Assembly: GCA_002937455.1 (NCBI GenBank)
Contig: PTJZ01000007.1
Span: 62,001 to 126,000 of the forward strand
Origin: Alphaproteobacteria bacterium MarineAlpha11_Bin1
GTDB taxonomy: Bacteria > Pseudomonadota > Alphaproteobacteria > MPNO01 > UBA830
DNA length: 64,000 bases
Direction of reading: 5' to 3'
Numbering within the stretch: the first letter of the stretch is position 1; every line of letters starts with the position of its first letter. This document shows positions 9,499 through 18,087 of this stretch, piece by piece. A program made the translations under genes and the position numbers. Under the pieces are notes generated by a model. That model was not told the origin of the DNA. It saw nothing but the letters and a program-made list of their open reading frames with translations, and searched no databases.

Positions 9499-10332
9499 TT
9501 GTCAGAAGCGCAGTATAGTCCGGTCTGCCAACATTTGCGCACTCCAGTTTGCGCTGGATCAATTAGATTGATATTTGCCTCTAATCTATTCTACTTCAAG
9601 AAATCGGTTTCTGGACAGGTTTTGCAGCTTACATATTTCGATCCTGAAGTTCTTCCGACTGCTCTTGCCAGTTTCGCAGCGCGTCTCAAGCCGGTTTCAA
9701 CTCCCGCTGCAGCTTTCAAGAGAATAGCGGAGACCACTGTAGATCGGGTGTTATTCTCAAGCCTAGAGACTCATCGTCGGGATGCGTTGGCACTGGTACG
9801 ATATGTCGGTATGCCCGAAATAGACGAGCCGCCCCTTAAAGCGTTTAGCTGGGACGGAACGGCCGTTCGTACCGGTAGCGCGGCAAGCGTGCTTATTCAC
9901 GAGGTAGCTCACTGGCTAGTCGCATCGCCCGAGCGGCGAGCTCTACCGGATTTCGGTCTTGGACCGGGGCCTGAAACTGGTAGAACTGAACTAGCGGAAG
10001 CCGCACGTTGCGTTGGAGATGATAAAAGAGAGGAAGAGGAATTACTAGCGTCTCTTCTGGGTATTTTACTCGAGGCTTCCCTCGGCCAACCGGCAATTAG
10101 CGCGTTCATTGAACAGAACTGGCTGGAGGCCTGGGACCGTCCCGCTGCTGCTAATCAGTTCCTGATAACAGTTGAGAAACTCTTGACCCGCGGATTAATT
10201 GACGCCTCTGGGTTACCCGTTTTACTTCAGGACGGTAGTGTCGCGACTGCCGCGATTTCGATAAGGAATTCCGGCCACGCAAGTGCACTGACTTCGACAA
10301 TTGCAGATGCTGGGCCTTCGCTGGGGAAGTAG
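9499..10332 (+). CDS. EpmC-like protein (putative elongation factor P hydroxylase family)
   Basis: 277 residues from a TTG; in-frame TTG at 9622 is an alternative, so the start is uncertain. The key stretch LIHEVAHWLVASPERR followed by PDFG matches, from memory, the E. coli EpmC (YfcM) pattern of HExxHW, then RR, then DFG, giving metal ligands H134, E135 and H138. EpmC hydroxylates the lysyl-modified lysine of EF-P. This genome encodes efp, epmA and epmB at 53.7-56.8 kb, which supports the call. The last 35 or so residues are read antisense to RidA and may not belong to the domain. It could also be another HExxH-type metal protein. Confidence 0.6.
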   Translation: MSEAQYSPVCQHLRTPVCAGSIRLIFASNLFYFKKSVSGQVLQLTYFDPEVLPTALASFAARLKPVSTPAAAFKRIAETTVDRVLFSSLETHRRDALALVRYVGMPEIDEPPLKAFSWDGTAVRTGSAASVLIHEVAHWLVASPERRALPDFGLGPGPETGRTELAEAARCVGDDKREEEELLASLLGILLEASLGQPAISAFIEQNWLEAWDRPAAANQFLITVEKLLTRGLIDASGLPVLLQDGSVATAAISIRNSGHASALTSTIADAGPSLGK

Positions 10333-10631
10333 CTTTCTCGGATATCCGAGACTGAATCGAAGGCGTCTATATCGCAGACGTATACCGTCACCTGTACGAT
10401 ATCCGACATGGTGCCTCCATTGGCGTCGAGGATGGCACTTATGTTTTCTAAAACCTGAGTGGTTTGAGTTCGGATATTACCTTCACCGACTAGCTTACCT
10501 CCGGCGTCAAGTGACACTTGCCCGGCGATAAACAACATTGGTCCGGCCTCTACCCGAACGCTATTAGAATAATGGGGTTTTAGGGCTGGAGAGACAGACG
10601 TTGGGGTGTTGCCCACAGATTTATTATTCAT
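10227..10631 (-). CDS. RidA/YjgF/YER057c/UK114 family protein
   Basis: About 134 residues from the ATG at 10631 (MNNKS); an upstream ATG at 10667 would add 12 residues over a palindrome and is less likely. Family features include PHYSNSVRVEAG near the N-terminus, LFIAGQVSLDAGGK, and the C-terminal segment EFLIEIAAVA where the conserved Arg of true RidA enzymes (IEIeaiA context) is not obvious. RidA proteins hydrolyse reactive enamine/imine intermediates or act in catabolic deamination. It diverges from the Rieske oxygenase, and its 3' end overlaps the convergent EpmC-like gene by 106 bases. Confidence 0.87.
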   Translation of the reverse strand: MNNKSVGNTPTSVSPALKPHYSNSVRVEAGPMLFIAGQVSLDAGGKLVGEGNIRTQTTQVLENISAILDANGGTMSDIVQVTVYVCDIDAFDSVSDIRESYFPSEGPASAIVEVSALAWPEFLIEIAAVATLPS

Positions 10632-10634
10632 ATA

Positions 10635-10654
10635 ATTCAACCTTATTGTTGAAT
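10635..10654. promoter_or_regulatory. Palindromic operator candidate between ridA-like and Rieske genes
   Basis: ATTCAAC (10635-10641) and GTTGAAT (10648-10654) form a perfect 7+6+7 inverted repeat in the short divergent intergenic region, three bases upstream of the RidA ATG. The size and A/T-rich arms fit a MarR- or TetR-type dimer site (inference). The MarR gene at 17.3 kb is a candidate binder. Confidence 0.45.
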
Positions 10655-10679
10655 GAAACTTTATCATTCGAGGAAACGG

Positions 10680-10690
10680 AGTATACTACT
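10680..10690. promoter_or_regulatory. AGTATACTAC motif upstream of Rieske oxygenase
   Basis: AGTATACTACT contains the 8-bp palindrome AGTATACT, 27 bases before the Rieske ATG. The same 10-mer AGTATACTAC recurs at 15772-15781 just upstream of the PreA-like gene. Confidence 0.3.
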
Positions 10691-10716
10691 TAAAAAAAAG
10701 TTTCGGGATAAAATGG

Positions 10717-11772
10717 ATGTTCCTCAAGAATTGCTGGTACGTGGCCGCTTGGTCGAAGGATGTTAGCCGGGAACTTCTCGGTCGGATTCTACTTAACGAA
10801 ACCGTGGTGCTCTACCGCAGAAAAGACGGGTCGCCGGTCGCGCTCGAAAACCGCTGTCCTCACCGAAACCTTCCTCTTTCTGAAGGTAACCTGATCGACG
10901 ATGAAATCGAATGCGGCTATCATGGCATGGTTTTCAACAACGATGGCGTCTGCACTCATCTCCCAGGATCTGAAGAACCTCCAGTTTGGGCGACCGTGAA
11001 GCGGTACCCCATTGCGGAGCGTAACGGTTGGGTATTCTATTGGCCGGGGGACCCAAGCCTCGCCGACGAAGATTTGCTGCCTGACTACCATAAATATAAC
11101 GAGGATGAAGACTGGATCCGGGCCCAGGGGCAGACCCATGTAAAGGCAGGTTACAGACTAGTGTTAGATAATTTGCTGGATCTTTCGCACTTAACTTTTG
11201 TGCATGGCTCAACGACGGGTAATCGTGCAGTGGCAGAATCCGCCGACTTAACCACTGATCTAGAGGGTAATAATGTCCGCGTCACCCGCTGGATGGAGGA
11301 TATAGAGCCCGCGTTGGCGTTTCGCGAATATGGGAAATATGAAAACAATATCGATCGCTGGCAGATGAGCCAATTTATCCCTCCCGCTTACATTAATATT
11401 AACAATGGTTCGGTCGATACCGGAGTCGGTGCAGACCAAGAGACACGCAACAACGACCAAGGGAAGTGGGGTTTTGTGGTCTACCACGCGATGACGCCAG
11501 AAACCGATACAACAACACATCAATTCTGGACCGTCGCTGGACATAAGGACAAGGTTCCACAGGATATGCGAGAGCTGTTCGTCGAGCAGATGCATGGGGT
11601 GCTAAAGGAAGACCTCGACATCTATGAAGCGCAGCAGCGCGCTATCGACTTAGATCCAGAATCTCTTAATCGCGATGCCAACCCGCGTGGCACAATTCCT
11701 GCTGACCAAGGATTGCTCTCTATGCGAAGAGTGATCCGTAGGATGTATGGAAACGAACAGAAGGCGATCTAA
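10717..11772 (+). CDS. Rieske non-heme iron oxygenase, VanA-like terminal oxygenase
   Basis: 351 residues. The Rieske [2Fe-2S] ligands are in CPHRNLPLSEG near residue 47 and CGYHGMVF near residue 67. The mononuclear-iron segment LDNLLDLSHLTFVHGS lies near residue 145 and supplies the His ligands typical of VanA/DdmC-type O- or N-demethylating oxygenases. The ATG at 10717 gives the canonical FLKNCWYVAAWS start; another ATG at 10713 is out of frame. These enzymes need a ferredoxin reductase, and no VanB-type reductase is present; the PreA-like or flavoprotein/Fe-S proteins nearby are possible donors (inference). It is transcribed towards the hydantoinase genes. Confidence 0.92.
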   Translation: MFLKNCWYVAAWSKDVSRELLGRILLNETVVLYRRKDGSPVALENRCPHRNLPLSEGNLIDDEIECGYHGMVFNNDGVCTHLPGSEEPPVWATVKRYPIAERNGWVFYWPGDPSLADEDLLPDYHKYNEDEDWIRAQGQTHVKAGYRLVLDNLLDLSHLTFVHGSTTGNRAVAESADLTTDLEGNNVRVTRWMEDIEPALAFREYGKYENNIDRWQMSQFIPPAYININNGSVDTGVGADQETRNNDQGKWGFVVYHAMTPETDTTTHQFWTVAGHKDKVPQDMRELFVEQMHGVLKEDLDIYEAQQRAIDLDPESLNRDANPRGTIPADQGLLSMRRVIRRMYGNEQKAI

Positions 11773-11932
11773 GTGGTCGAGTAAACTATATGCGCGGTCG
11801 GTATAAACAACCCCGAGAGACTATATCTATCAGAAAATATGTCTCAATTTCATTATTAGACGACTGGCGGATGGGCAGGAAGAACCAATCTTACTGGGCA
11901 CTTGGAGCTCGACTGAAGGGTCTAAAAGGCAG

Positions 11933-14008
11933 ATGACCATTACGATTCAATCGCCACCCTGGCGAGTCGGGGTAGATGTCGGCGGAACATTTACCGATTT
12001 AGTGATTGCTGACAGCGAGGGCCGGACAGAAGTCTTCAAAGTACCATCCGTGCCGGCAGATCCGGGCGAAGGTGTGATCAACGCTCTAGATGCAGCATGT
12101 GTTGCACTAGACCAGACGACCAAAAAATTTCTCGGCGACTGTCAGTTCTTTCTGCACGGCTCGACTGTGGCCACCAACACTCTTCTTGAAGGCAAGGGTG
12201 CTAAGGTCGGATTGCTGACCACTAGAGGTTTCCGAGACAGCCTTGAAGCGCGCCGAGGCTTGCGTAAAGACCCTTGGGATCACCGGACACCTTATCCGCC
12301 GGTATTAGTTCCACGTTATTTGCGCCAGCCGGTTGGGGGGAGAATCAATTCTAAAGGAGAAGAAATAGAACCTATCAACTTTGGTGACGTCCGCGAAGCA
12401 TGCCGGATATTTCGCGACGAGGGTGTCGAGTCCATTGCTGTCTGCCTACTTAATAGTTTTGCTAATAGTTCCCATGAAAACGCGGTAGTGGACCTGTTAC
12501 GGGAAGAAAGTGGGTGCGATTGGATTTCAGTTTCCTCCGATATCGTCCCGATTATGGGCGAGTACGAAAGAACTTCTACGACGGCGGTTAACGCATACGT
12601 AATGCCCAGAGTTGCTTCTTATTTGACGGCACTACAGAAAAAATTGATCGATATGGGTTTGCAGGCAAAACTTTTAATGTTGCAATCTAACGGAGGTGCC
12701 GCGTCTCTGGATCAGCTAATCCGCCAGCCGGTCAACTTGTTATTGTCGGGACCCTCGGCAGGTGTAGGAGCGATGCATCATTTGGCCGATGGGATCGGCG
12801 AAAATAATTTGGTTAGCATGGAAATTGGCGGGACCAGTTGCGATGTTATGCTGATGCACGAAGGCCGCGTTGCTATCACAGACTCTCTATCCGTAAACGA
12901 ATACGATCTGGTTACTCCGTCGGTCGATATCCATACGGTCGGTGCAGGCGGCGGTACTATCTCAGGGCTTGATAGTGCCGGACTAATGTATGCCGGCCCG
13001 GAAGGGGCTGGGGCGCGGCCTGGCCCGGCCGCCTACGGCCACGGCGGCACCCGCCCAACGGTTACTGATGCCCACCTAGTGCTTGGAAGAATGCGTCCTG
13101 GCCCTTATGCAGGCGGATCCGTGTCACTAAATATGTCGCTCGCTGAGAAGGCACTTGATACAGAGATCGCGGATCCCGCCGGTATCTCGCGGATAGATGC
13201 TGCTGCCGGCTTGATCCGTATCGTTGAACAGAATCTGCTACACGCGGTCGAACGGATCAGTATTCAGCGCGGTTATAACCCGGGCCGTTTTATGCTGATC
13301 GCGTGCGGAGGCGCTGGCCCGATGCACGGCGCGTCCGTGGGGCGCAAGCTGGGTGCCCGGGCCGTTTATGTTCCACGTCAGGCGGGTGCGTTCTGTGCAA
13401 TCGGTATGCAGCATGCCAATGTGCGAAGGGATTTCGTCCACGTCGTTATGCAGGAACTTAACAATGAGGTAACCGACGCGATTTCGAAGGGTTATAAAAG
13501 GTTAGAAACCCAAGCTCTAGAAGCACTGAACAAAGAAGGTTTTGAAAAACAAGATACAGAATTCGACTACGAGCTAGACCTACACTACGAAGGCCAGCAA
13601 TGGGATGTTCGTGTCGTGCTCGATCCAGATGCCACCCCAGAAGATATACGGGTTGCGTTCGAAGTCGAATACGACCGTCAATTCGGCCACACTAACCCCG
13701 ATAGCCGTATCAATATTGCAAAGTTACGGGTGGTTGGTATCGGTAAGTTACCGGCGTTGGAGGATCTTAAGTTTGATCCGGTCTATGAAGCGGCGATACC
13801 TATCGAGACCCGTCCCGTCTACTCCGAATCCGCTGGTGAATTCCTTGACACACCGATTTATCGCGGTGCAGATCTTTATCATGGACATAGTTTTTTTGGC
13901 CCAGCCATTATTGAAGAGGCAACCACAACAATCCTTGTTGGACCCGGAGACTCTGTAAAAGTAGATCAGCTAAATAATTATCTAGTTACCTTCGAGACGG
14001 ATGGCTGA
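11933..14008 (+). CDS. hyuA: Hydantoinase/oxoprolinase subunit A (HyuA family)
   Basis: 691 residues. The N-terminal GVDVGGTFTDLVI motif and the central LSGPSAGVGA and EIGGTSCDVML motifs mark the ASKHA-type ATP-binding fold of hydantoinase A, 5-oxoprolinase, acetone carboxylase and acetophenone carboxylase subunits. The family couples ATP to opening of a cyclic amide or to carboxylation of a ketone. It follows the Rieske gene by 160 bases and overlaps HyuB by eight bases, so A and B are coupled. Sequence alone does not separate amidohydrolase from carboxylase function; no third carboxylase subunit was seen. Confidence 0.92.
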   Translation: MTITIQSPPWRVGVDVGGTFTDLVIADSEGRTEVFKVPSVPADPGEGVINALDAACVALDQTTKKFLGDCQFFLHGSTVATNTLLEGKGAKVGLLTTRGFRDSLEARRGLRKDPWDHRTPYPPVLVPRYLRQPVGGRINSKGEEIEPINFGDVREACRIFRDEGVESIAVCLLNSFANSSHENAVVDLLREESGCDWISVSSDIVPIMGEYERTSTTAVNAYVMPRVASYLTALQKKLIDMGLQAKLLMLQSNGGAASLDQLIRQPVNLLLSGPSAGVGAMHHLADGIGENNLVSMEIGGTSCDVMLMHEGRVAITDSLSVNEYDLVTPSVDIHTVGAGGGTISGLDSAGLMYAGPEGAGARPGPAAYGHGGTRPTVTDAHLVLGRMRPGPYAGGSVSLNMSLAEKALDTEIADPAGISRIDAAAGLIRIVEQNLLHAVERISIQRGYNPGRFMLIACGGAGPMHGASVGRKLGARAVYVPRQAGAFCAIGMQHANVRRDFVHVVMQELNNEVTDAISKGYKRLETQALEALNKEGFEKQDTEFDYELDLHYEGQQWDVRVVLDPDATPEDIRVAFEVEYDRQFGHTNPDSRINIAKLRVVGIGKLPALEDLKFDPVYEAAIPIETRPVYSESAGEFLDTPIYRGADLYHGHSFFGPAIIEEATTTILVGPGDSVKVDQLNNYLVTFETDG

Positions 14009-15773
14009 GCTTATGGGTGCTGAATCTAAGATTAAGAAACTTGATCCCGTCATACTGGCGCTTACCCAAAATCGCCTGGATCATATCTCTCATCAGATGG
14101 GGTGGGTGATGGTGCGCACTGCCCGTAGCCCCATCTTCAGCCAGGCACATGATTTTTCATGCTTTATTGCGGGACCGACAGGAGAGGTTGTGAGCCAGGC
14201 TGACGGAATTCCGATACATACCGGTAGTGGCGGATTTGGAGTTCGAGCGATCTTACGTGATTTTGGCGAAGAATTAGCCGAAGGTGACGTATACCTGCTT
14301 AATGATCCGTGGGAAGCGGGTGGCAACCATTTGCCGGATTGGGTTATCGCGCGGCCCATCTTCGTCGATGGACAGATGGTTGGGCTAACCTGCAATCGTG
14401 CACATCAGTCCGATATCGGTGGCGGGGCTGCAGGTGCCTATAACCCCGCTGCAACTGACGCTTGGTCGGAGGGGGTGCGGTTGCCTGTGCTGAAGCTAGT
14501 TGAAGCCGGGAAGACTCGGCAAGACCTCTGGAAACTGCTGATGTTAAATACACGCACGCCTCATCTACAGGATGGAGATTTGCGAGCGATGCTCGGATCT
14601 ACTCGGATTGGTATGGAGCGTGTCGCAGCTTTGGTGGAAGAACTGGGCGTTGAAACCGCAATGGATTACTTCACCGGCGTATTGGAACATGCTGACCGAT
14701 CGGTACGCTCTGAAATCGCCAAGCTACCTGATGGTATCTACGAGGCCGAAGACCGATCCGACAACGATTGCTTCGAAATCCGTGACGTAACTGTCCGAGT
14801 CAGGCTGACGATTAAAGGCGATCACATGACCGTCGACTTCAGTGGGACCGATGATCAAATTCTTGGTTTTAAGAATTCTTCTTTAGGAAACACTTACTCA
14901 GCTATTTTTACAGCCCTCGCATCTTTTCTGGACCCGAATCTTCCCCACAACGAAGGAGCATTCCGCTGCGTTGATGTCATCGCGCCGATAGGGACGATCG
15001 TAAATGCTAATGAGGGTGCGCCGACAACAATGTGCACGGTATTTTTTGCACACGAGATTATTCATGCTGTTTGGAAAGCTCTAGCTCAAGCTGACCCGGA
15101 GCGCGGCTGTGCAGGTTGGGCAAAGAATGTATTCGGAATTTCTGTTGGGAAAGAGAAAAGCGGCCGGCCATTTGTGTTCTACCATGGCGCAGCGGCCGCC
15201 GGATCGGGAGCAGTCGAGGGGCGAGACGGCTTTAACCAAATCGGCCATGTTTGCACTCTCGGTGGGCTGACCATGCCAAACGTCGAAGTTTACGAGCAGC
15301 TATACCCGGTTATATTTCGGCGTCAGGAATTCCGCATTGACGCAGCCGGTTCTGGGAAATATCGGGGCGGGTCCGGATGTGACTACGAGGTAGATATTTT
15401 AACACCGGCGACACATTCATTTCGAGGTGAAGGACTGAACTACGAGACTGGCTACGGCATAAATGGCGGTGGCAATGGTGCGCCAGGTCGGATGCACCTT
15501 AGGCACGGGGACGGCCAAACCGAGGAAGCCCCCAAATTTGGTTTGCGGCGGACCGATGCTGTTCGGTTCGTCACTCAGTCTCCCGGAGGCGGTGGCTATG
15601 GGCCGCCTCTGGAGCGCGACCCTGAATCGGTATTACGCGACTGGCGGGACGGAATTATCTCGGAGGGGGTAATGAGGGATATTTACGGTGTGGTTGCTTC
15701 CTTTGATGGGAAGTCAGTGAATAGAGAAAAAACTGAGGATTTACGTGCTCAATTGCTGAGGGCAGAAACGTAG
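14001..15773 (+). CDS. hyuB: Hydantoinase/oxoprolinase subunit B (HyuB family)
   Basis: 590 residues. Family landmarks are the N-terminal LTQNRLDHISHQMGWVMVRTA, ARSPIFSQAHDFSC, then LLNDPWEAGGNHLPD and CNRAHQSDIGG, and the Gly-rich C-terminal end SPGGGGYGPPLERDPESV. It pairs with HyuA as the partner subunit and overlaps it by eight bases. The stop codon lies within a 12-bp perfect palindrome (15770-15781). Length matches the family, and there is no sign of truncation. Confidence 0.92.
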   Translation: MAELMGAESKIKKLDPVILALTQNRLDHISHQMGWVMVRTARSPIFSQAHDFSCFIAGPTGEVVSQADGIPIHTGSGGFGVRAILRDFGEELAEGDVYLLNDPWEAGGNHLPDWVIARPIFVDGQMVGLTCNRAHQSDIGGGAAGAYNPAATDAWSEGVRLPVLKLVEAGKTRQDLWKLLMLNTRTPHLQDGDLRAMLGSTRIGMERVAALVEELGVETAMDYFTGVLEHADRSVRSEIAKLPDGIYEAEDRSDNDCFEIRDVTVRVRLTIKGDHMTVDFSGTDDQILGFKNSSLGNTYSAIFTALASFLDPNLPHNEGAFRCVDVIAPIGTIVNANEGAPTTMCTVFFAHEIIHAVWKALAQADPERGCAGWAKNVFGISVGKEKSGRPFVFYHGAAAAGSGAVEGRDGFNQIGHVCTLGGLTMPNVEVYEQLYPVIFRRQEFRIDAAGSGKYRGGSGCDYEVDILTPATHSFRGEGLNYETGYGINGGGNGAPGRMHLRHGDGQTEEAPKFGLRRTDAVRFVTQSPGGGGYGPPLERDPESVLRDWRDGIISEGVMRDIYGVVASFDGKSVNREKTEDLRAQLLRAET

Positions 15774-15781
15774 TATACTAC
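15770..15781. promoter_or_regulatory. 12-bp perfect palindrome before the PreA-like gene
   Basis: GTAGTATACTAC is self-complementary over all 12 bases. It includes the HyuB stop TAG and lies 92 bases before the PreA-like ATG. It shares AGTATACTAC with the site upstream of the Rieske gene, which hints at one regulator acting on both. Confidence 0.35.
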
Positions 15782-15873
15782 ATAAATATACTGGTAATCG
15801 GCCCCAAAAGAGCGCACATTTGCTACGTGGGAATTAAAGACGCGAACATTAAAAAGCGAAAAGGGGATATGAT

Positions 15874-17211
15874 ATGGCTGACCTATCATTGGACTTCTGC
15901 GGAGTACCGTTCAAGAACCCGGTCGTCATCGCATCACTAGAGACTACTAACAGCCCAGACCTGATGAAACAGGCTTTCGACTATGGTGCATCTGGCGCAA
16001 TTATCAAGACGTTGACAGATATCGAAGACATGGCCGTTCTGACAATGAACTCAAAATACGCAGTCATGAATGACCGTGGTGATATCATTAGAGGCAAGGT
16101 TCCGCGAGATTTTAAATTTTATAGTCGCTCGGGTTATTCCAGCACTTACTACAAGGAATGGATCCCATACTTGAGAGAGATTGGGCAATACGCCCGTGAG
16201 AGGGGTGCGCATCTGATTGGTAGCGCAGGTGCGAAGGATGTCCAAGGCTGGAAGGATATTTGCCGCACAATCGAAGATTGCGGTCTGCCTATGGTTGAAC
16301 TGAATTTTGGCTGCCCCCACCCGGCGTTGATGCCAGGCGTTCATGGTGGGTCGATGATCGGTCAGGATCCGGAAGTTGCGTTCAGCGTCACACAGTCGGT
16401 GTGCGAGTCAGTGAATATCCCTGTCGTTATTAAGCTGACACCGGATCAGTCTAAGCCTGTCGAAATTGCTAAAGCAGTCAAGGAAGCCGGCGCTGCTGCC
16501 GTTACCGCTACCAACCGTTATACCGGTTTCGCGGTCGATATTGATACAGCGCAGCCGAGACTCGGTGGAACTGCTGGGATCGGCGGTACTTGGACAAAGC
16601 CACTCAGCCTTAGGTACGTGCACAATATCTACAAACAAGTCGGCATTCCTATCGCGGGTTCCAACGGCGTGTTTGATCACCGCGATATAGTCGAATTTAT
16701 AATGACTGGCGCGGATATAGTGGAAGTTGGCTCGGTGTTGATGGTCAAGGGTATGAAGTGGTTACCAAACATCATCCGGGGATTAGATAGGTTCATGGAT
16801 GAAAATGGGTATGAGGATATCAAGTCCATGTACGGAATCGCATCTGATGCGGCGGCGACAGACTATTCGGATCAGTTCGCAAAGGGCCGTATCCATGCAA
16901 ATGTTAATGCCGAAACGTGCCAGAATCCGACCTGTAACGTTTGTATCCAGATGTGCTTCTATGAGGCGCTTTCCCAGGACCCTTCCGGTAAAATCAATGT
17001 GCATACCGATAAGTGCATCGGTTGCGAGCTATGCTTGGATGTTTGCCCCTTTAAATCGATATCAATGTCGCCTACGTCGGAGGCAAACTTCGCCGATGGC
17101 TATTTTCATATCCAAAGTGAAATATACGAACCGGCGGACCTTAAGTTTGCGACCAATAGAAACAATAACGAGACAATTGAGGCGAGTTCGCCGAAGGTAG
17201 CCGCCGAATAA
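15874..17211 (+). CDS. preA: PreA-like FMN dihydropyrimidine dehydrogenase subunit with ferredoxin domain
   Basis: 445 residues. An N-terminal TIM-barrel FMN domain like dihydroorotate/dihydropyrimidine dehydrogenase carries LNFGCPHP near residue 145, VIKLTPD, AVTATNRYTGF and the FMN-phosphate region PIAGSNGVFD. The C-terminus has two [4Fe-4S] motifs from C349: CQNPTCNVCIQMC and CIGCELCLDVCP. PreA normally partners PreT, an FAD/NAD(P)H subunit, to reduce uracil or thymine. No preT is in the window and the residue following the Cys differs from the usual LSCPHG, so the substrate may not be a pyrimidine. An AAGGGG ribosome site precedes the ATG. Confidence 0.85.
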   Translation: MADLSLDFCGVPFKNPVVIASLETTNSPDLMKQAFDYGASGAIIKTLTDIEDMAVLTMNSKYAVMNDRGDIIRGKVPRDFKFYSRSGYSSTYYKEWIPYLREIGQYARERGAHLIGSAGAKDVQGWKDICRTIEDCGLPMVELNFGCPHPALMPGVHGGSMIGQDPEVAFSVTQSVCESVNIPVVIKLTPDQSKPVEIAKAVKEAGAAAVTATNRYTGFAVDIDTAQPRLGGTAGIGGTWTKPLSLRYVHNIYKQVGIPIAGSNGVFDHRDIVEFIMTGADIVEVGSVLMVKGMKWLPNIIRGLDRFMDENGYEDIKSMYGIASDAAATDYSDQFAKGRIHANVNAETCQNPTCNVCIQMCFYEALSQDPSGKINVHTDKCIGCELCLDVCPFKSISMSPTSEANFADGYFHIQSEIYEPADLKFATNRNNNETIEASSPKVAAE

Positions 17212-17216
17212 GTTTT

Positions 17217-17238
17217 TGTTATCACGAACGCGATAACA
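17217..17238. terminator. Hairpin between convergent PreA-like and MarR genes
   Basis: TGTTATC (17217-17223) and GATAACA (17232-17238) form a perfect 7-bp stem just after the PreA-like stop and before the end of the MarR gene. Only short T runs follow, so it is a weak terminator candidate. Confidence 0.4.
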
Positions 17239-17256
17239 GGCTGCGCCGGGACCGCT

Positions 17257-17760
17257 TTATTTTTTTGCTTCGTGCCGCCTTTTTAAGGGTGCACGGCCGG
17301 CATGATTGTTGTCAATCATGACCTTCTGAAGCAACTCAACGAACCGCCCACGGTCGTGGACATTCAAACCCATGGTCAGCCGGCTCTGCGCTCGTTCCAT
17401 AGCTCCGTGAGCGTCTTCCACGAAGCTGCGCCCTGATTTGGTAATCCGGTTAAGCTTCGCTCGCTTGTCGACTACACTGGGAATACTCTCCAAGAAACCG
17501 CGGCGTTCAAGACGTCGTAATACGTCGGCTGCATTATTTCGGTCGATACCAACCTCGGCGGCAACAGAAACCTGATCGAGTTTATCGCTCTTATATAAAA
17601 CGCTTAGGACGGCATATTGTACTGGAGTAACATCGTAGTCTCGACATTCCTCTATAAAGATTGCTGCATGGAGTTGGTGCAGCCTTCGGATAAGGAAACC
17701 TGGGCGCGACCAGAGGTCCGTGTAAGAACTACCTTGAGGAATATTTATTTTTTCTTTCAT
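17257..17760 (-). CDS. MarR-family transcriptional regulator
   Basis: 167 residues from the ATG at 17760 (MKEKINIPQG). An open frame continues upstream to 18051, but that part is low-complexity and not conserved-looking. The winged-helix core includes YDVTPVQYAVLSVLY, VSVAAEVGIDRNNAADVLRRL and a wing with VDKRAKLNRITKSG. MarR proteins usually sense aromatic or phenolic ligands and repress nearby catabolic genes. It is convergent with the PreA-like gene and divergent from the fumarylacetoacetase-family gene. Palindromes at 17785, 15770 and 10635 are candidate operators. Confidence 0.88.
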   Translation of the reverse strand: MKEKINIPQGSSYTDLWSRPGFLIRRLHQLHAAIFIEECRDYDVTPVQYAVLSVLYKSDKLDQVSVAAEVGIDRNNAADVLRRLERRGFLESIPSVVDKRAKLNRITKSGRSFVEDAHGAMERAQSRLTMGLNVHDRGRFVELLQKVMIDNNHAGRAPLKRRHEAKK

Positions 17761-17784
17761 ATATTGCGTTTCTACACCAAGCTG

Positions 17785-17803
17785 CCCCCCTACCATAGGG
17801 GGG
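17785..17803. promoter_or_regulatory. CCCCCCTA palindrome upstream of marR
   Basis: CCCCCCTA (17785-17792), CCA, then TAGGGGGG (17796-17803) form a perfect 8-bp inverted repeat, 25 bases before the chosen MarR start. It could be an autoregulatory operator or an mRNA hairpin. Confidence 0.4.
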
Positions 17804-18087
17804 TAATTAAATGGTCGACTCCGAAGAATTCCGACCTTAAAAATTAAAAACCAAAATATAAAAAAACAAACGGAAACTGGAGTGAGTTCTGCTTCCGTAT
17901 TGTTGCCGTTGTTGGGCCGAGAGAAAGACTCGGATACAAATTCTGAAATAAAATCCCTTGAACACTGTCGCCGATGAGTTAGTTTGCGGCCCGCTCTTAA
18001 CCAAAAGAGGCCGCTGAAATCCCCGAAGGACATACTCGGCAAAAGCAACACTTAACCACCAGGAAACTTAAAAAACGGGAGATCAAA

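Noticed and set aside
17761..18051. 97-codon N-terminal extension of the MarR frame
   Set aside because: The sequence is not MarR-like, is rich in hydrophobic and Ser/Thr runs, and contains the CCCCCCTA palindrome; the ATG at 17760 gives a normal-length regulator.
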